From an uncultured Bacteroidales bacterium (GTDB taxonomy: Bacteria; Bacteroidota; Bacteroidia; Bacteroidales; WCHB1-69), in the NCBI GenBank assembly GCA_937892025.1, contig CALAVA010000333.1:1-11019 (forward strand): DNA of 11,019 nt, in the 5' to 3' direction. The notes beneath the pieces are model-generated. The model saw only the letters and a program-made list of their open reading frames with translations. It made no database searches and was not told the origin of the DNA. The translations under genes were made by a program, and so were the position numbers. Every line of letters begins with the position of its first letter. Position 1 is the stretch's first letter. Shown piece by piece: positions 6,183 through 11,019 of the stretch.

Positions 6183-6863
6183 TTAGCCTAATTTAAATAT
6201 GTTATTATAATCACTTAACCTTCTGTATGTTTCTCTTGGTATCAATATGTTAATTGGTGCTTCAGCGCCTTTTAGCCACGCTGCAACGTTGAATTTAAGA
6301 CCATCTATTGTTTTTGTTCCGTTCCATTTATCAAAATTGTCTATTATTTCATTAACCTGTTCTCTTAGCCGTTCTCTTGTCCATCCAAGTGATATTAGGT
6401 AGTTTTCTATATTTTCTTTTCTAACAACAATAACTTCAGCTTCTAAAATATCGTCAACGTTTTCAATATCTCCGCTTTTTGTCCTATCAATCCAAATAAG
6501 TACCAAAGAATTATTGACAACTTTGTCATTCATCCACCAGCCTTCGTGTCTTTCCCATTTACCATATTTTTTTGTTCTCATTGATAATTCAAGACAAAAT
6601 GTGTCTAATTTTCTTCTTTCCATTGTTTCGCCTTCATATTTCGTTCCTGCGTTTATGTAATTTTTCCTTGTTGCAGCTTTTTCGTCTGCTACATAATGAA
6701 ATTTTCGTCCAGTAAACTCACAATCAACTCCAAGTTTTTGAGTTTCGGCATTTTCATTATGTGAATAATCAGGAAAACGAGAATATAGATTCTTTTCTAA
6801 AAATTCAGTTACAACATGCTCTTTACGCTTGTCTTCATTCTTCCTTTCATTATAATCCATCAT
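6183..6863 (-). CDS. Hypothetical protein, candidate PD-(D/E)XK-type nuclease
   Basis: A 226-residue soluble protein. KLGVDCEF (residues 43-50) followed by HYVADEKAATR (56-66) reads as a possible PD-(D/E)XK core: D47 on one strand and D60-E61-K62 on the next, with a helix-rich N-terminus ahead (EHVVTEFLEKNL) and a further acidic strand (LDTFCLELSM) after. Such cores occur in restriction, repair and phage nucleases, but no named family is recognised and the assignment rests on spacing alone. The C-terminal half (NVDDILEAEVIVVRKENIENYLIS) is alpha/beta of unknown role. It starts ATGATG inside the last 14 bases of the upstream gene and is followed by the 50-residue membrane gene. An alternative reading is a non-catalytic unknown phage protein. 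Confidence 0.7.
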   Translation of the reverse strand: MMDYNERKNEDKRKEHVVTEFLEKNLYSRFPDYSHNENAETQKLGVDCEFTGRKFHYVADEKAATRKNYINAGTKYEGETMERRKLDTFCLELSMRTKKYGKWERHEGWWMNDKVVNNSLVLIWIDRTKSGDIENVDDILEAEVIVVRKENIENYLISLGWTRERLREQVNEIIDNFDKWNGTKTIDGLKFNVAAWLKGAEAPINILIPRETYRRLSDYNNIFKLG

Positions 6864-7308
6864 TAAACATTTCTAACTCGCTTATTTTTATCCAAGCGGT
6901 ATAATGCGTGTCTAAAAATGTCATCAGTCCGCTAATACTTCCTTCGTTTTTACGACAAGAAACAAAAAATCGTATTCTATCTCCTTCCTGTTCATAGTCA
7001 TATATGTACCATAAATCATTAAACGGGTCAAAAATCTTTGAACTTATATATGACGTTTCTGTCGGAACATAATGATTTGGATGAAGCCGTTTTCTATATT
7101 CTCCAACTTCTTCTAATTCTTTTTCACTATATGTGTCCATTATCTTTTCACACAAAAAACTGTAAAGCCCTGTTGACATAAAAATTTGGTCATTTAGTGA
7201 TTTTATATTTTCTTGTATTTGTTTAAATTTTGATTGAAGTTCTGTAAGTTCTTTATTAAGCGTCTGCTTATAAGAAAGAAGTTCAATCATTGTTTTTATC
7301 TTATTCAT
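6850..7308 (-). CDS. Hypothetical protein with N-terminal coiled coil
   Basis: A 152-residue protein not recognised by family. Residues ~10-45 (YKQTLNKELTELQSKFKQIQ and onward) have heptad-like Leu/Ile spacing typical of a coiled coil, so it is probably oligomeric or binds a partner. The rest is a mixed, aromatic-rich globular region (WYIYDYEQEGDRIRFFVSCR). Methionines at residues 1 and 7 are both possible starts; the first is taken because it gives the ATGA overlap with the membrane protein upstream. Its end overlaps the next gene by 14 bases. No signal peptide. Confidence 0.7.
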   Translation of the reverse strand: MNKIKTMIELLSYKQTLNKELTELQSKFKQIQENIKSLNDQIFMSTGLYSFLCEKIMDTYSEKELEEVGEYRKRLHPNHYVPTETSYISSKIFDPFNDLWYIYDYEQEGDRIRFFVSCRKNEGSISGLMTFLDTHYTAWIKISELEMFNDGL

Positions 7309-7916
7309 AATTCTTTATTTAAATATTGTTTATTCTTTATAAAAACAATTATCCATCCTGTATCGTCTATAAGGCAACAGAAACCAAACAAAAACATTGA
7401 AAATGTAAACGTTGGAACATAGATAATAGCTAACAAATATCCAAATATCATTGATAGATATAGTATTATTGATTCGTTATTATCATAGTTTTCACGCTTT
7501 TTGTCATTCCATAATTTTGACTTAAAATACATCTGTGCCTTTAGGACAAATCTTGATATTAAATTGGTATATATTAATTCAGTTATTGCATATACCCATA
7601 TGCTTCCGTCAAAAAATGCCATATATATTCCAATGCCAAAGCATATCAGACATTCTGATATTGTTATTATTAAAAAATTTTTTATTGCAAATTTCCTAAT
7701 AGTGCCTTTCCATATTACTCCAACAAGTAAACCACTTATTGAACCTATAAGCGAAGAAAATGCAAACCATCTTGTTGGAAGCAAAACATATAATGTTTGA
7801 CTAATAATAGGCGATGTAAATGACAATATCAAACATGTGATAAAAGAGAATATCAAAATCCATTTTTGGTTATCATCAACCGATAGATTCAATATTCTAT
7901 TTATTCTGTCTTTCAT
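7305..7916 (-). CDS. Multi-pass (about six TM) membrane protein
   Basis: A 203-residue integral membrane protein. Hydrophobic segments lie near residues 17-36, 51-69, 80-101, 105-122, 148-166 and 169-194, with a charged cytoplasmic-type loop at ~131-147 (FKSKLWNDKKRENYDNNE). The layout (six helices, with LLVGVIWKGTIRKFAIKNF between helices 2 and 3) loosely recalls half of a major-facilitator fold, but no signature is complete and I do not assign a transport role. Both ends overlap neighbours by ATGA, so it is tightly coupled to the nicotinamidase before it and the coiled-coil gene after it. Confidence 0.75.
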   Translation of the reverse strand: MKDRINRILNLSVDDNQKWILIFSFITCLILSFTSPIISQTLYVLLPTRWFAFSSLIGSISGLLVGVIWKGTIRKFAIKNFLIITISECLICFGIGIYMAFFDGSIWVYAITELIYTNLISRFVLKAQMYFKSKLWNDKKRENYDNNESIILYLSMIFGYLLAIIYVPTFTFSMFLFGFCCLIDDTGWIIVFIKNKQYLNKEL

Positions 7917-8476
7917 TCATTAATCACGTTAATTTGGCATGACTTCATTGTTTCCAATGCAGCCTTATGTTTTTCAGGAGTTACACCTGCACAGCAAGAA
8001 GCATCAACTGTAATTGATGCCCTATCATATAAAATAGCCTTTTCCATTAGCACATTGCTAATAACACATATATCTGTGCAGAATCCTACATATTCAATTT
8101 CAAGTTCGCCTTCAAACGCTTCATCGAGTTCAAGAAATTCAGCCATTGAAGTAGAGCCAAACGTTGGTTTATAAAAATACATTACATTCTGATTCTTGTA
8201 GACATCTGTATAAATAAGTGCGTGTTTGATATCAGGATTAATTTGCCATCCTCTTGTTTCTTTAATGCAATGTTCCACAGGAAGCATTTTACCTTCATTA
8301 GTGTTAAGGTAATTTTTATCGTGCGTGTCCATTGTTACAAGAATGTAATCACCATCAAAGTCATTAATTTTCTTTACAATGTTAGGAACGGCTTTGATTG
8401 CTTCTTCATTTTTAAGACTGCCATCAATGAAATCGTTTTGGCAATCAATGACAACTAAAATTCTTTTTTGGCTCAT
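7913..8476 (-). CDS. pncA: Nicotinamidase / isochorismatase-family cysteine hydrolase
   Basis: A 187-residue cysteine hydrolase. From the ATG at 8476 the protein begins MSQKRILVVIDCQNDFIDG with catalytic D11. MDTHDKNYL (residues 49-57) supplies D50 and H52, and PVEHC (66-70) supplies H69, a metal triad with nicotinamidase spacing. YKPTFGS (102-108) supplies K103. GFCTDICV (131-138) holds the nucleophile C137. All three catalytic residues plus the metal site favour nicotinamidase (nicotinamide to nicotinic acid, NAD salvage) over isochorismatase, though related amidases cannot be excluded. An upstream in-frame TTG at 8506 is rejected as start because it lies in a promoter-like motif and adds nothing conserved. 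First gene of the seven-gene chain ending with rfbC; ATGA overlap with the next gene. Confidence 0.88.
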   Translation of the reverse strand: MSQKRILVVIDCQNDFIDGSLKNEEAIKAVPNIVKKINDFDGDYILVTMDTHDKNYLNTNEGKMLPVEHCIKETRGWQINPDIKHALIYTDVYKNQNVMYFYKPTFGSTSMAEFLELDEAFEGELEIEYVGFCTDICVISNVLMEKAILYDRASITVDASCCAGVTPEKHKAALETMKSCQINVINE

Positions 8477-8495
8477 AATAAAATGAATTTTTTCT

Positions 8496-8506
8496 TCAAT
8501 ATACAA
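8496..8506 (-). promoter_or_regulatory. Candidate promoter element TTGTATATTGA upstream of pncA
   Basis: On the minus strand AAAAATTGTATATTGAAG ends about 17 bases before the pncA ATG, and its core is identical to the motif at 3577-3587. It would drive the whole pncA-to-rfbC chain. The short leader that follows (TTCATTTTATTATG) also resembles the leader of the gene starting at 3191. Confidence 0.4.
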
Positions 8507-8534
8507 TTTTTTAAAATTAAAAACAAATCAAACA

Positions 8535-8577
8535 GCAATACCATTTATATTAATGGTTGGGATGTTGAAGCAGCAAC
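8535..8577 (+). repeat. Solo IS605-type left-end hairpin (remnant E)
   Basis: ACCATT-TATATT-AATGGT (8540-8557) followed by TGGGATGTTGAAGCAGCAA closely follows the left end of element A (ACCATTTTAATGGT, GGGATGAAAGCAGGAA), with small insertions. No right end follows. It appears to be a truncated, decayed copy lying between two operon ends. Confidence 0.5.
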
Positions 8578-8603
8578 GGTAAAAACAATCAATAGAAAAT
8601 AGA

Positions 8604-8631
8604 AAAAGGAGTCAATTTCTTGGCTCCTTTT
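8604..8631. terminator. Strong bidirectional intrinsic terminator
   Basis: AAAAGGAGTCAA-TTTC-TTGGCTCCTTTT forms a 12-bp stem (one G-T wobble) with A/T runs on both sides. It lies just downstream of the minus-strand gene ending at 8647, so it terminates the 9516-8647 unit and insulates the pncA promoter. Confidence 0.8.
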
Positions 8632-8646
8632 ATTCGTTTATTCGGC

Positions 8647-9051
8647 CTATTGTATTGTGCTATTTTTCATATCATTTATTAAATCATCAATTTCTGCTTC
8701 TATGTGATTTTTTTCTTTTTGAAGTTTTTGTAGGTTTTCAATATCTTTTTCCTTGTATGGTAAAATTCCTATCTTATATTCTTTCAGCGTTACTTTTTCA
8801 TGGAAATTTTCATACACTGTATGACTATAATCATACCATTTATCCAAAAATTCAAATCCAAGTCCATTTTCAACAGCATATTGAACATCATAAAAATCAA
8901 AAAAATAATCTGAAATACAAAATATCACACCTACCCAGTATGCGTCTGAACAATCAAAGCCATACATTTCAGCAAATAAGGTCCCATATGATTCCTTCAA
9001 ACCATTGAATTGATTAGCTAAATAAGATGCTTCTTCTTCGTAGTTATTCAT
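8647..9051 (-). CDS. Hypothetical acidic protein with C-terminal coiled coil
   Basis: A 134-residue acidic protein of unknown family. The first ~85 residues are aromatic-rich (EMYGFDCSDAYWVGVIFCIS and on to DYFFDFYDVQYAV), probably a compact helical domain. Residues ~101-130 (KDIENLQKLQKEKNHIEAEI) form a predicted coiled coil. No signal peptide and no convincing membrane segment, since the hydrophobic stretch 38-50 is broken by Asp. It ends in TAG, showing that TAG is a stop here. ATGA overlap with the preceding gene; the 8604-8631 terminator follows. Confidence 0.7.
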   Translation of the reverse strand: MNNYEEEASYLANQFNGLKESYGTLFAEMYGFDCSDAYWVGVIFCISDYFFDFYDVQYAVENGLGFEFLDKWYDYSHTVYENFHEKVTLKEYKIGILPYKEKDIENLQKLQKEKNHIEAEIDDLINDMKNSTIQ

Positions 9052-9302
9052 AGTGATGCCCTTTTTTTAAAATCTTCCAATATTTGTATTAAATCATCAA
9101 TATCTGAAATTGACCATTTTTCTGTAGATATGTTAATATATCGTGCAACTCCGTTGTTTTCAGTGGACACTTTAAGTATTTGATAATTTTCTTCATCTAC
9201 AGCATCTTGTCCATATTCAACAGAAACATCTTCAACATACACATCGTAATCGCCTTTATTTTTTTTAAGCGAAAGTTCCTCAGTTGCCTTTATCTCTATC
9301 AT
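9048..9302 (-). CDS. Small hypothetical protein (84 residues)
   Basis: An acidic, soluble 84-residue protein, likely beta-rich at the N-terminus (DYDVYVEDVSVEYG, ILKVSTENNGVARYINIS) and helical at the C-terminus (ISDIDDLIQILEDFKKR). Family not recognised. It overlaps the preceding gene by 23 bases and the following gene by four (ATGA), the middle member of a three-gene unit. The overlaps on both sides are the main support for its being real. Confidence 0.65.
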   Translation of the reverse strand: MIEIKATEELSLKKNKGDYDVYVEDVSVEYGQDAVDEENYQILKVSTENNGVARYINISTEKWSISDIDDLIQILEDFKKRASL

Positions 9303-9516
9303 CGTTTAGTTTTTCATTTATTTCGCATTCAAAATCAGAACAATTTCTAAATTCGTCTATTATATAACCTAGTGCTCTGTCAGGATTGTCAAATTTTGTT
9401 GACATATATGGCCTTTTGCCCAACATATCTTGCACCATTACCATCCAATGTTCGTTATCATTTGAACGCTCAATTATAATTTTCATACCAACTATTTTAT
9501 ATGACTTATTAATCAT
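9280..9516 (-). CDS. Small hypothetical protein (78 residues, start uncertain)
   Basis: A soluble, acidic protein of up to 78 residues, no family recognised; visible features are MKIIIERSNDNEHWMVMVQD (a beta hairpin-like start) and a helical segment DRALGYIIDEF. The first ATG at 9516 lies immediately next to the right end of element C (…GTAGTCAG then ATG). The ATG at 9486 (residue 11) begins a more typical N-terminus and is preceded by TATAAAATAGTTGGT, so the original start may be there, giving 68 residues. Its native promoter may have been displaced by the element. Confidence 0.6.
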   Translation of the reverse strand: MINKSYKIVGMKIIIERSNDNEHWMVMVQDMLGKRPYMSTKFDNPDRALGYIIDEFRNCSDFECEINEKLNDDRDKGN

Positions 9517-9870
9517 CTGACTACTCCCACAGTTAAAACTATGTGGTTCTTATGACAGGCTTATCGCAGCCGATTACCTTACACAGGACTAGTCCTTTCC
9601 ATCACATTCAGTTTTTTTGACTTTATCTTCCTTGTGTCCGCACTCTGAACAGGTTTGACTGCTTGCAAACCACTTGTCTATTTTGACTATTATGTGGTAG
9701 TTGATGTTGACAACCGAAGTTGTGTTGTGCTTAAGGTTCTTTATACATTAGTTAAATAGTCACTAAACTAATTTTCTCATATAAATTGGCTAAAAATATT
9801 TCAAAAAGTCAAAATTAAAAAAATTCTGCTTTCATCCCGCCATTAAAATGATGAAAAAGTTTATTATGCT
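9517..9870 (-). mobile_element. Decayed IS200/IS605-type element with tnpB remnant, copy C
   Basis: Read on the minus strand this begins near CATAATAAACTTTTTCAT, then CATTTTAATGGCGGGATGAA and AGCAGAATTTTTTTAATTTT, matching the left end of A, followed by GAAATATTTTTAG. Internal sequence encodes a tnpB fragment (separate entry). The right end has CGGCTGCGATAAGCCTGTCA, a hairpin CCAC...AGTTTTAACT...GTGG and terminal GGGAGTAGTCAG at 9517, matching A. It is the best-preserved copy by coding content and ties the family to TnpB-type IS200/IS605 elements. The left boundary is uncertain by several bases, because homology to A and B fades before the hairpin. Confidence 0.75.
9589..9747 (-). pseudogene. 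tnpB remnant: RuvC-proximal / zinc-ribbon fragment
   Basis: An open stretch of 52 codons between stops, with no start, translates to KNLKHNTTS...YHIIVKIDKWFASSQTCSECGHKEDKVKK...GKD-stop. KIDKWFASSQTCSECG is the classic TnpB segment leading into the four-cysteine zinc ribbon (family form: KxDKWFPSSKTCSxCG). Only the first CxxC pair remains; the second CxxC and the DRDxNAAxNI end are lost, and the RuvC domain upstream is deleted (KNL, normally well N-terminal, is joined almost directly). It cannot make a working nuclease. The same terminal frame survives more weakly in copies A and B. Confidence 0.8.
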
Positions 9871-9943
9871 CAATAAAAACATGTTCAATTCTTATTTTTT
9901 TTTATCATTATACGCATTTTTTTGAAAAAATACAAAAAAATTA

Positions 9944-9970
9944 TTTTTCAACACTAGTGCTCATGAAAAA
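9944..9970. terminator. Hairpin with CACTAGTG core and T-rich flanks (first of pair)
   Basis: TTTTTCA ... TGAAAAA encloses an 8-bp palindrome CACTAGTG; a T-rich tract (CTATTTTTTTATATATTTTT) follows on the plus strand and a T-rich stretch on the minus strand. It could terminate in either direction. Confidence 0.5.
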
Positions 9971-10021
9971 GCTATTTTTTTATATATTTTTATAGTTTAA
10001 TTTTAATTTTATATATAAAAA

Positions 10022-10051
10022 ATGACTCATAGCACTAGTGCTTTGAGCCAT
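10022..10051. terminator. 30-bp near-perfect palindrome, terminator of the membrane-protein unit
   Basis: ATG-CTCA-AGCACTAGTGCT-TGAG-CAT pairs across 30 bp with two mismatches and is followed on the minus strand by ATTTTTTATATAT. It lies just after the minus-strand gene ending at 10077, so it should terminate that unit. Its centre repeats the CACTAGTG core found about 80 bp away. The rest of 9871-10076 shows only A+T-rich sequence. Confidence 0.7.
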
Positions 10052-10076
10052 CAAAAATAAAAAAAATCAACTTAAA

Positions 10077-10358
10077 TTAAATAGCAAAAATAATACATAT
10101 CATTGCTATTGTCATTGCAAATGTGCCTAAAATACCAAATTTCAAATCTTCTTTATTGAATACACCTTTTCCTTGTTTTTTATCATAAATATATTCTTTC
10201 CAAAGTGCTACAATTACTGAAACAACAAATCCTATTCCAACTGAAATAAATGGGTTTATGAAAAACATTAGCACATTTGCAACGAACCACGTAATCGCTG
10301 CATTCGCAATGAAATGCAACAATTTATCTGTTTTTATTTCATATAATTTTTCAAACAT
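10077..10358 (-). CDS. Small membrane protein with DKLLHF and KExxYD motifs
   Basis: A 93-residue protein with hydrophobic segments at ~13-33, 37-53 and 72-92. DKLLHFIANA (residues 11-20), KEYIYDKK (54-61) and FNKEDLKFGILG (67-78) form a pattern (DKxxHF...KExxYD...G.F...DL...G) that I have seen in small membrane proteins of phages and bacteria, resembling YfiM/DUF2279-like proteins; a formal assignment needs a profile search. The order of membrane helices with the conserved KE-YD loop suggests an inner-membrane location. It follows the neighbouring membrane-protein gene by 12 bases and precedes a strong terminator. A lysis or envelope role is possible but not shown. Confidence 0.75.
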   Translation of the reverse strand: MFEKLYEIKTDKLLHFIANAAITWFVANVLMFFINPFISVGIGFVVSVIVALWKEYIYDKKQGKGVFNKEDLKFGILGTFAMTIAMICIIFAI

Positions 10359-10370
10359 TTTGTTTATTAA

Positions 10371-10691
10371 TTATAAGAATATTATCCAGAAAAGCAGACA
10401 AGCAAAAATTCCACCGATTACAGCACCAATTACTGATGGGAACCAATACCAAGGATTCCATTTAGTCTTTGTTACTAAAGCCTTGATTCCAGCAATAATT
10501 GGCGGTAAAAATGTTACAGAACCAAAAATCAATTGGAATGGAATTGTAACATCAGCAAATATAAAATATGCTGCAAACATTAGAATCGGAGTTAAAAACA
10601 ATACCCAAAGGTGAACTACCCCTTCTTTTTCTTCTTCCCACGGCCAAATAAGTGCGTGTTCTTTTAACCATCTGTTTAATTTTTTCATCAT
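10371..10691 (-). CDS. Small three-TM membrane protein
   Basis: A 106-residue protein with an amphipathic, Trp-rich N-terminus (MMKKLNRWLKEHALIWPWEE) and hydrophobic segments near 27-46, 50-72 and 83-105. Family not recognised. The start ATGATG is preceded by AAAAAAGGACAATAGTT, where AAGGA about 9 bases upstream is one of the few Shine-Dalgarno-like sites in the window. A TTATATAAAA stretch further up may be the promoter. It is the first gene of a two-gene membrane unit; small size and multiple helices would also fit a holin-like or immunity-type protein, but nothing decides this. Confidence 0.7.
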   Translation of the reverse strand: MMKKLNRWLKEHALIWPWEEEKEGVVHLWVLFLTPILMFAAYFIFADVTIPFQLIFGSVTFLPPIIAGIKALVTKTKWNPWYWFPSVIGAVIGGIFACLLFWIIFL

Positions 10692-10763
10692 AACTATTGT
10701 CCTTTTTTATATAAGTAGTTTTAAGTTTATTAAAATATGTTTTAATTAAAAAAATTCATTTAA

Positions 10764-11018
10764 TTATAAACTTGCCGTTTCAACCGTCCATCCATTTGGT
10801 ATTCCATTGGCCCCAGTAACACTCCATGTTGCTTCTGCATTTTTTACGAATGTCCCGCTCGAAGCAACATTACTTACCCAATTTTGTGTATATGATGCTG
10901 AAGGAGGTGTCGTAAACATTGCCTTTATATAATTCAAATTGCTACATCCATAAAACATATATGAATAACAACTACTTGCCAAAGTTGTTGCAGGTAACTC
11001 AGGGGCTGCTGTTAACGA
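10764..11018 (-). CDS. BspA-like repeat protein, 5' partial (second copy, inverted)
   Basis: The frame is open to the right window edge, so only the last ~84 residues are present. It begins SLTAAPELPATTLASSCYSYMFYGCSNL, one full unit of the same 26-residue repeat as the protein at the left edge. It continues into the same C-terminal domain: IKAMFTTPPSASYTQNWVSN, then SSGTF, TWSVTG and GIPNGWTVETASL. The TTG at 10982 is a repeat codon, not the start. The two proteins thus share repeat and end domain but face each other from opposite strands about 9.4 kb apart. Role as in the first: probable extracellular binding protein. Confidence 0.85.
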   Translation of the reverse strand, partial: SLTAAPELPATTLASSCYSYMFYGCSNLNYIKAMFTTPPSASYTQNWVSNVASSGTFVKNAEATWSVTGANGIPNGWTVETASL

Positions 11019-11019
11019 T

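Noticed and set aside
8477..8506. TTG start for the nicotinamidase at 8506
   Set aside because: The TTG lies within the candidate promoter motif, and the added ten residues have no counterpart in the family; the ATG at 8476 gives the usual N-terminus.
8655..9008. Plus-strand frame of 117 codons opposite the coiled-coil gene
   Set aside because: It is antisense to a minus-strand gene that has ATGA coupling and a terminator; the product is low-complexity and rich in His/Leu/Phe, typical of a shadow frame.
10258..10614. Plus-strand frame of 118 codons spanning two membrane genes
   Set aside because: It is antisense to two minus-strand genes with plausible membrane topology and crosses their intergenic gap; no leader of its own.
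1..11019. Stop-codon reassignment as in some large gut phages
   Set aside because: TAA, TGA and TAG all end genes here with proper coupling, overlap or terminators next to them (for example TAG at 8647, TGA at 3604), and no gene shows in-frame stops needing read-through.

Overview
The window is A+T-rich (roughly two thirds A+T by eye), gene-dense and mostly coded on the minus strand. It carries long chains of overlapping genes (ATGA, TAATG), no clear Shine-Dalgarno sites, and all three standard stop codons (TAA, TGA and TAG all end real genes here). BspA-like repeat proteins with an IPNGW-type C-terminus, many short unknown proteins and scattered metabolic or RNA-repair genes best fit a large phage or prophage of a gut Bacteroidetes host. 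No capsid, tail or replication gene is visible, so the phage assignment is an inference; an integrated or conjugative accessory region of a Bacteroidales genome remains possible.

Layout. (1) 2-1402, plus: C-terminal part of a BspA-like protein built of 26-residue repeats. (2) 1404-1724: decayed IS200/IS605-type element A, then a terminator. (3) 3191-1777, minus: an unknown phage-type protein coupled to an ADP-ribosylglycohydrolase. (4) 3225-3520: decayed element B. (5) 4449-3604, minus: a Thg1-like 3'-5' polymerase. (6) 4511-4588: a solo left-end hairpin and terminator hairpins. (7) 8476-4592, minus: a seven-gene overlapping chain: nicotinamidase, six-TM protein, coiled-coil protein, candidate PD-(D/E)XK nuclease, 50-residue membrane protein, RmlA, RmlC. 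(8) 8535-8631: a solo left-end remnant and a strong terminator. (9) 9516-8647, minus: three overlapping small unknown genes. (10) 9517-9870: decayed element C, which still holds a recognisable TnpB zinc-ribbon fragment, followed by two terminator-like hairpins sharing a CACTAGTG core. (11) 10691-10077, minus: two small membrane proteins. (12) 11018-10764, minus: C-terminal part of a second BspA-like protein, inverted relative to the first.

How it fits together. RmlA and RmlC catalyse two steps of dTDP-L-rhamnose synthesis; with the BspA-like proteins this suggests investment in cell-surface recognition or modification. The ADP-ribosylglycohydrolase and nicotinamidase both touch NAD/ADP-ribose chemistry, and the Thg1-like protein can repair tRNA 5' ends. 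These are functions expected of a large phage reshaping or defending against its host, but that link is inferred. The most unusual feature is the family of small TnpB-derived elements: three copies with matching left ends, matching omegaRNA-like right ends and matching fossil tnpB tails, plus two solo left-end hairpins, with no tnpA and no intact tnpB in the window.
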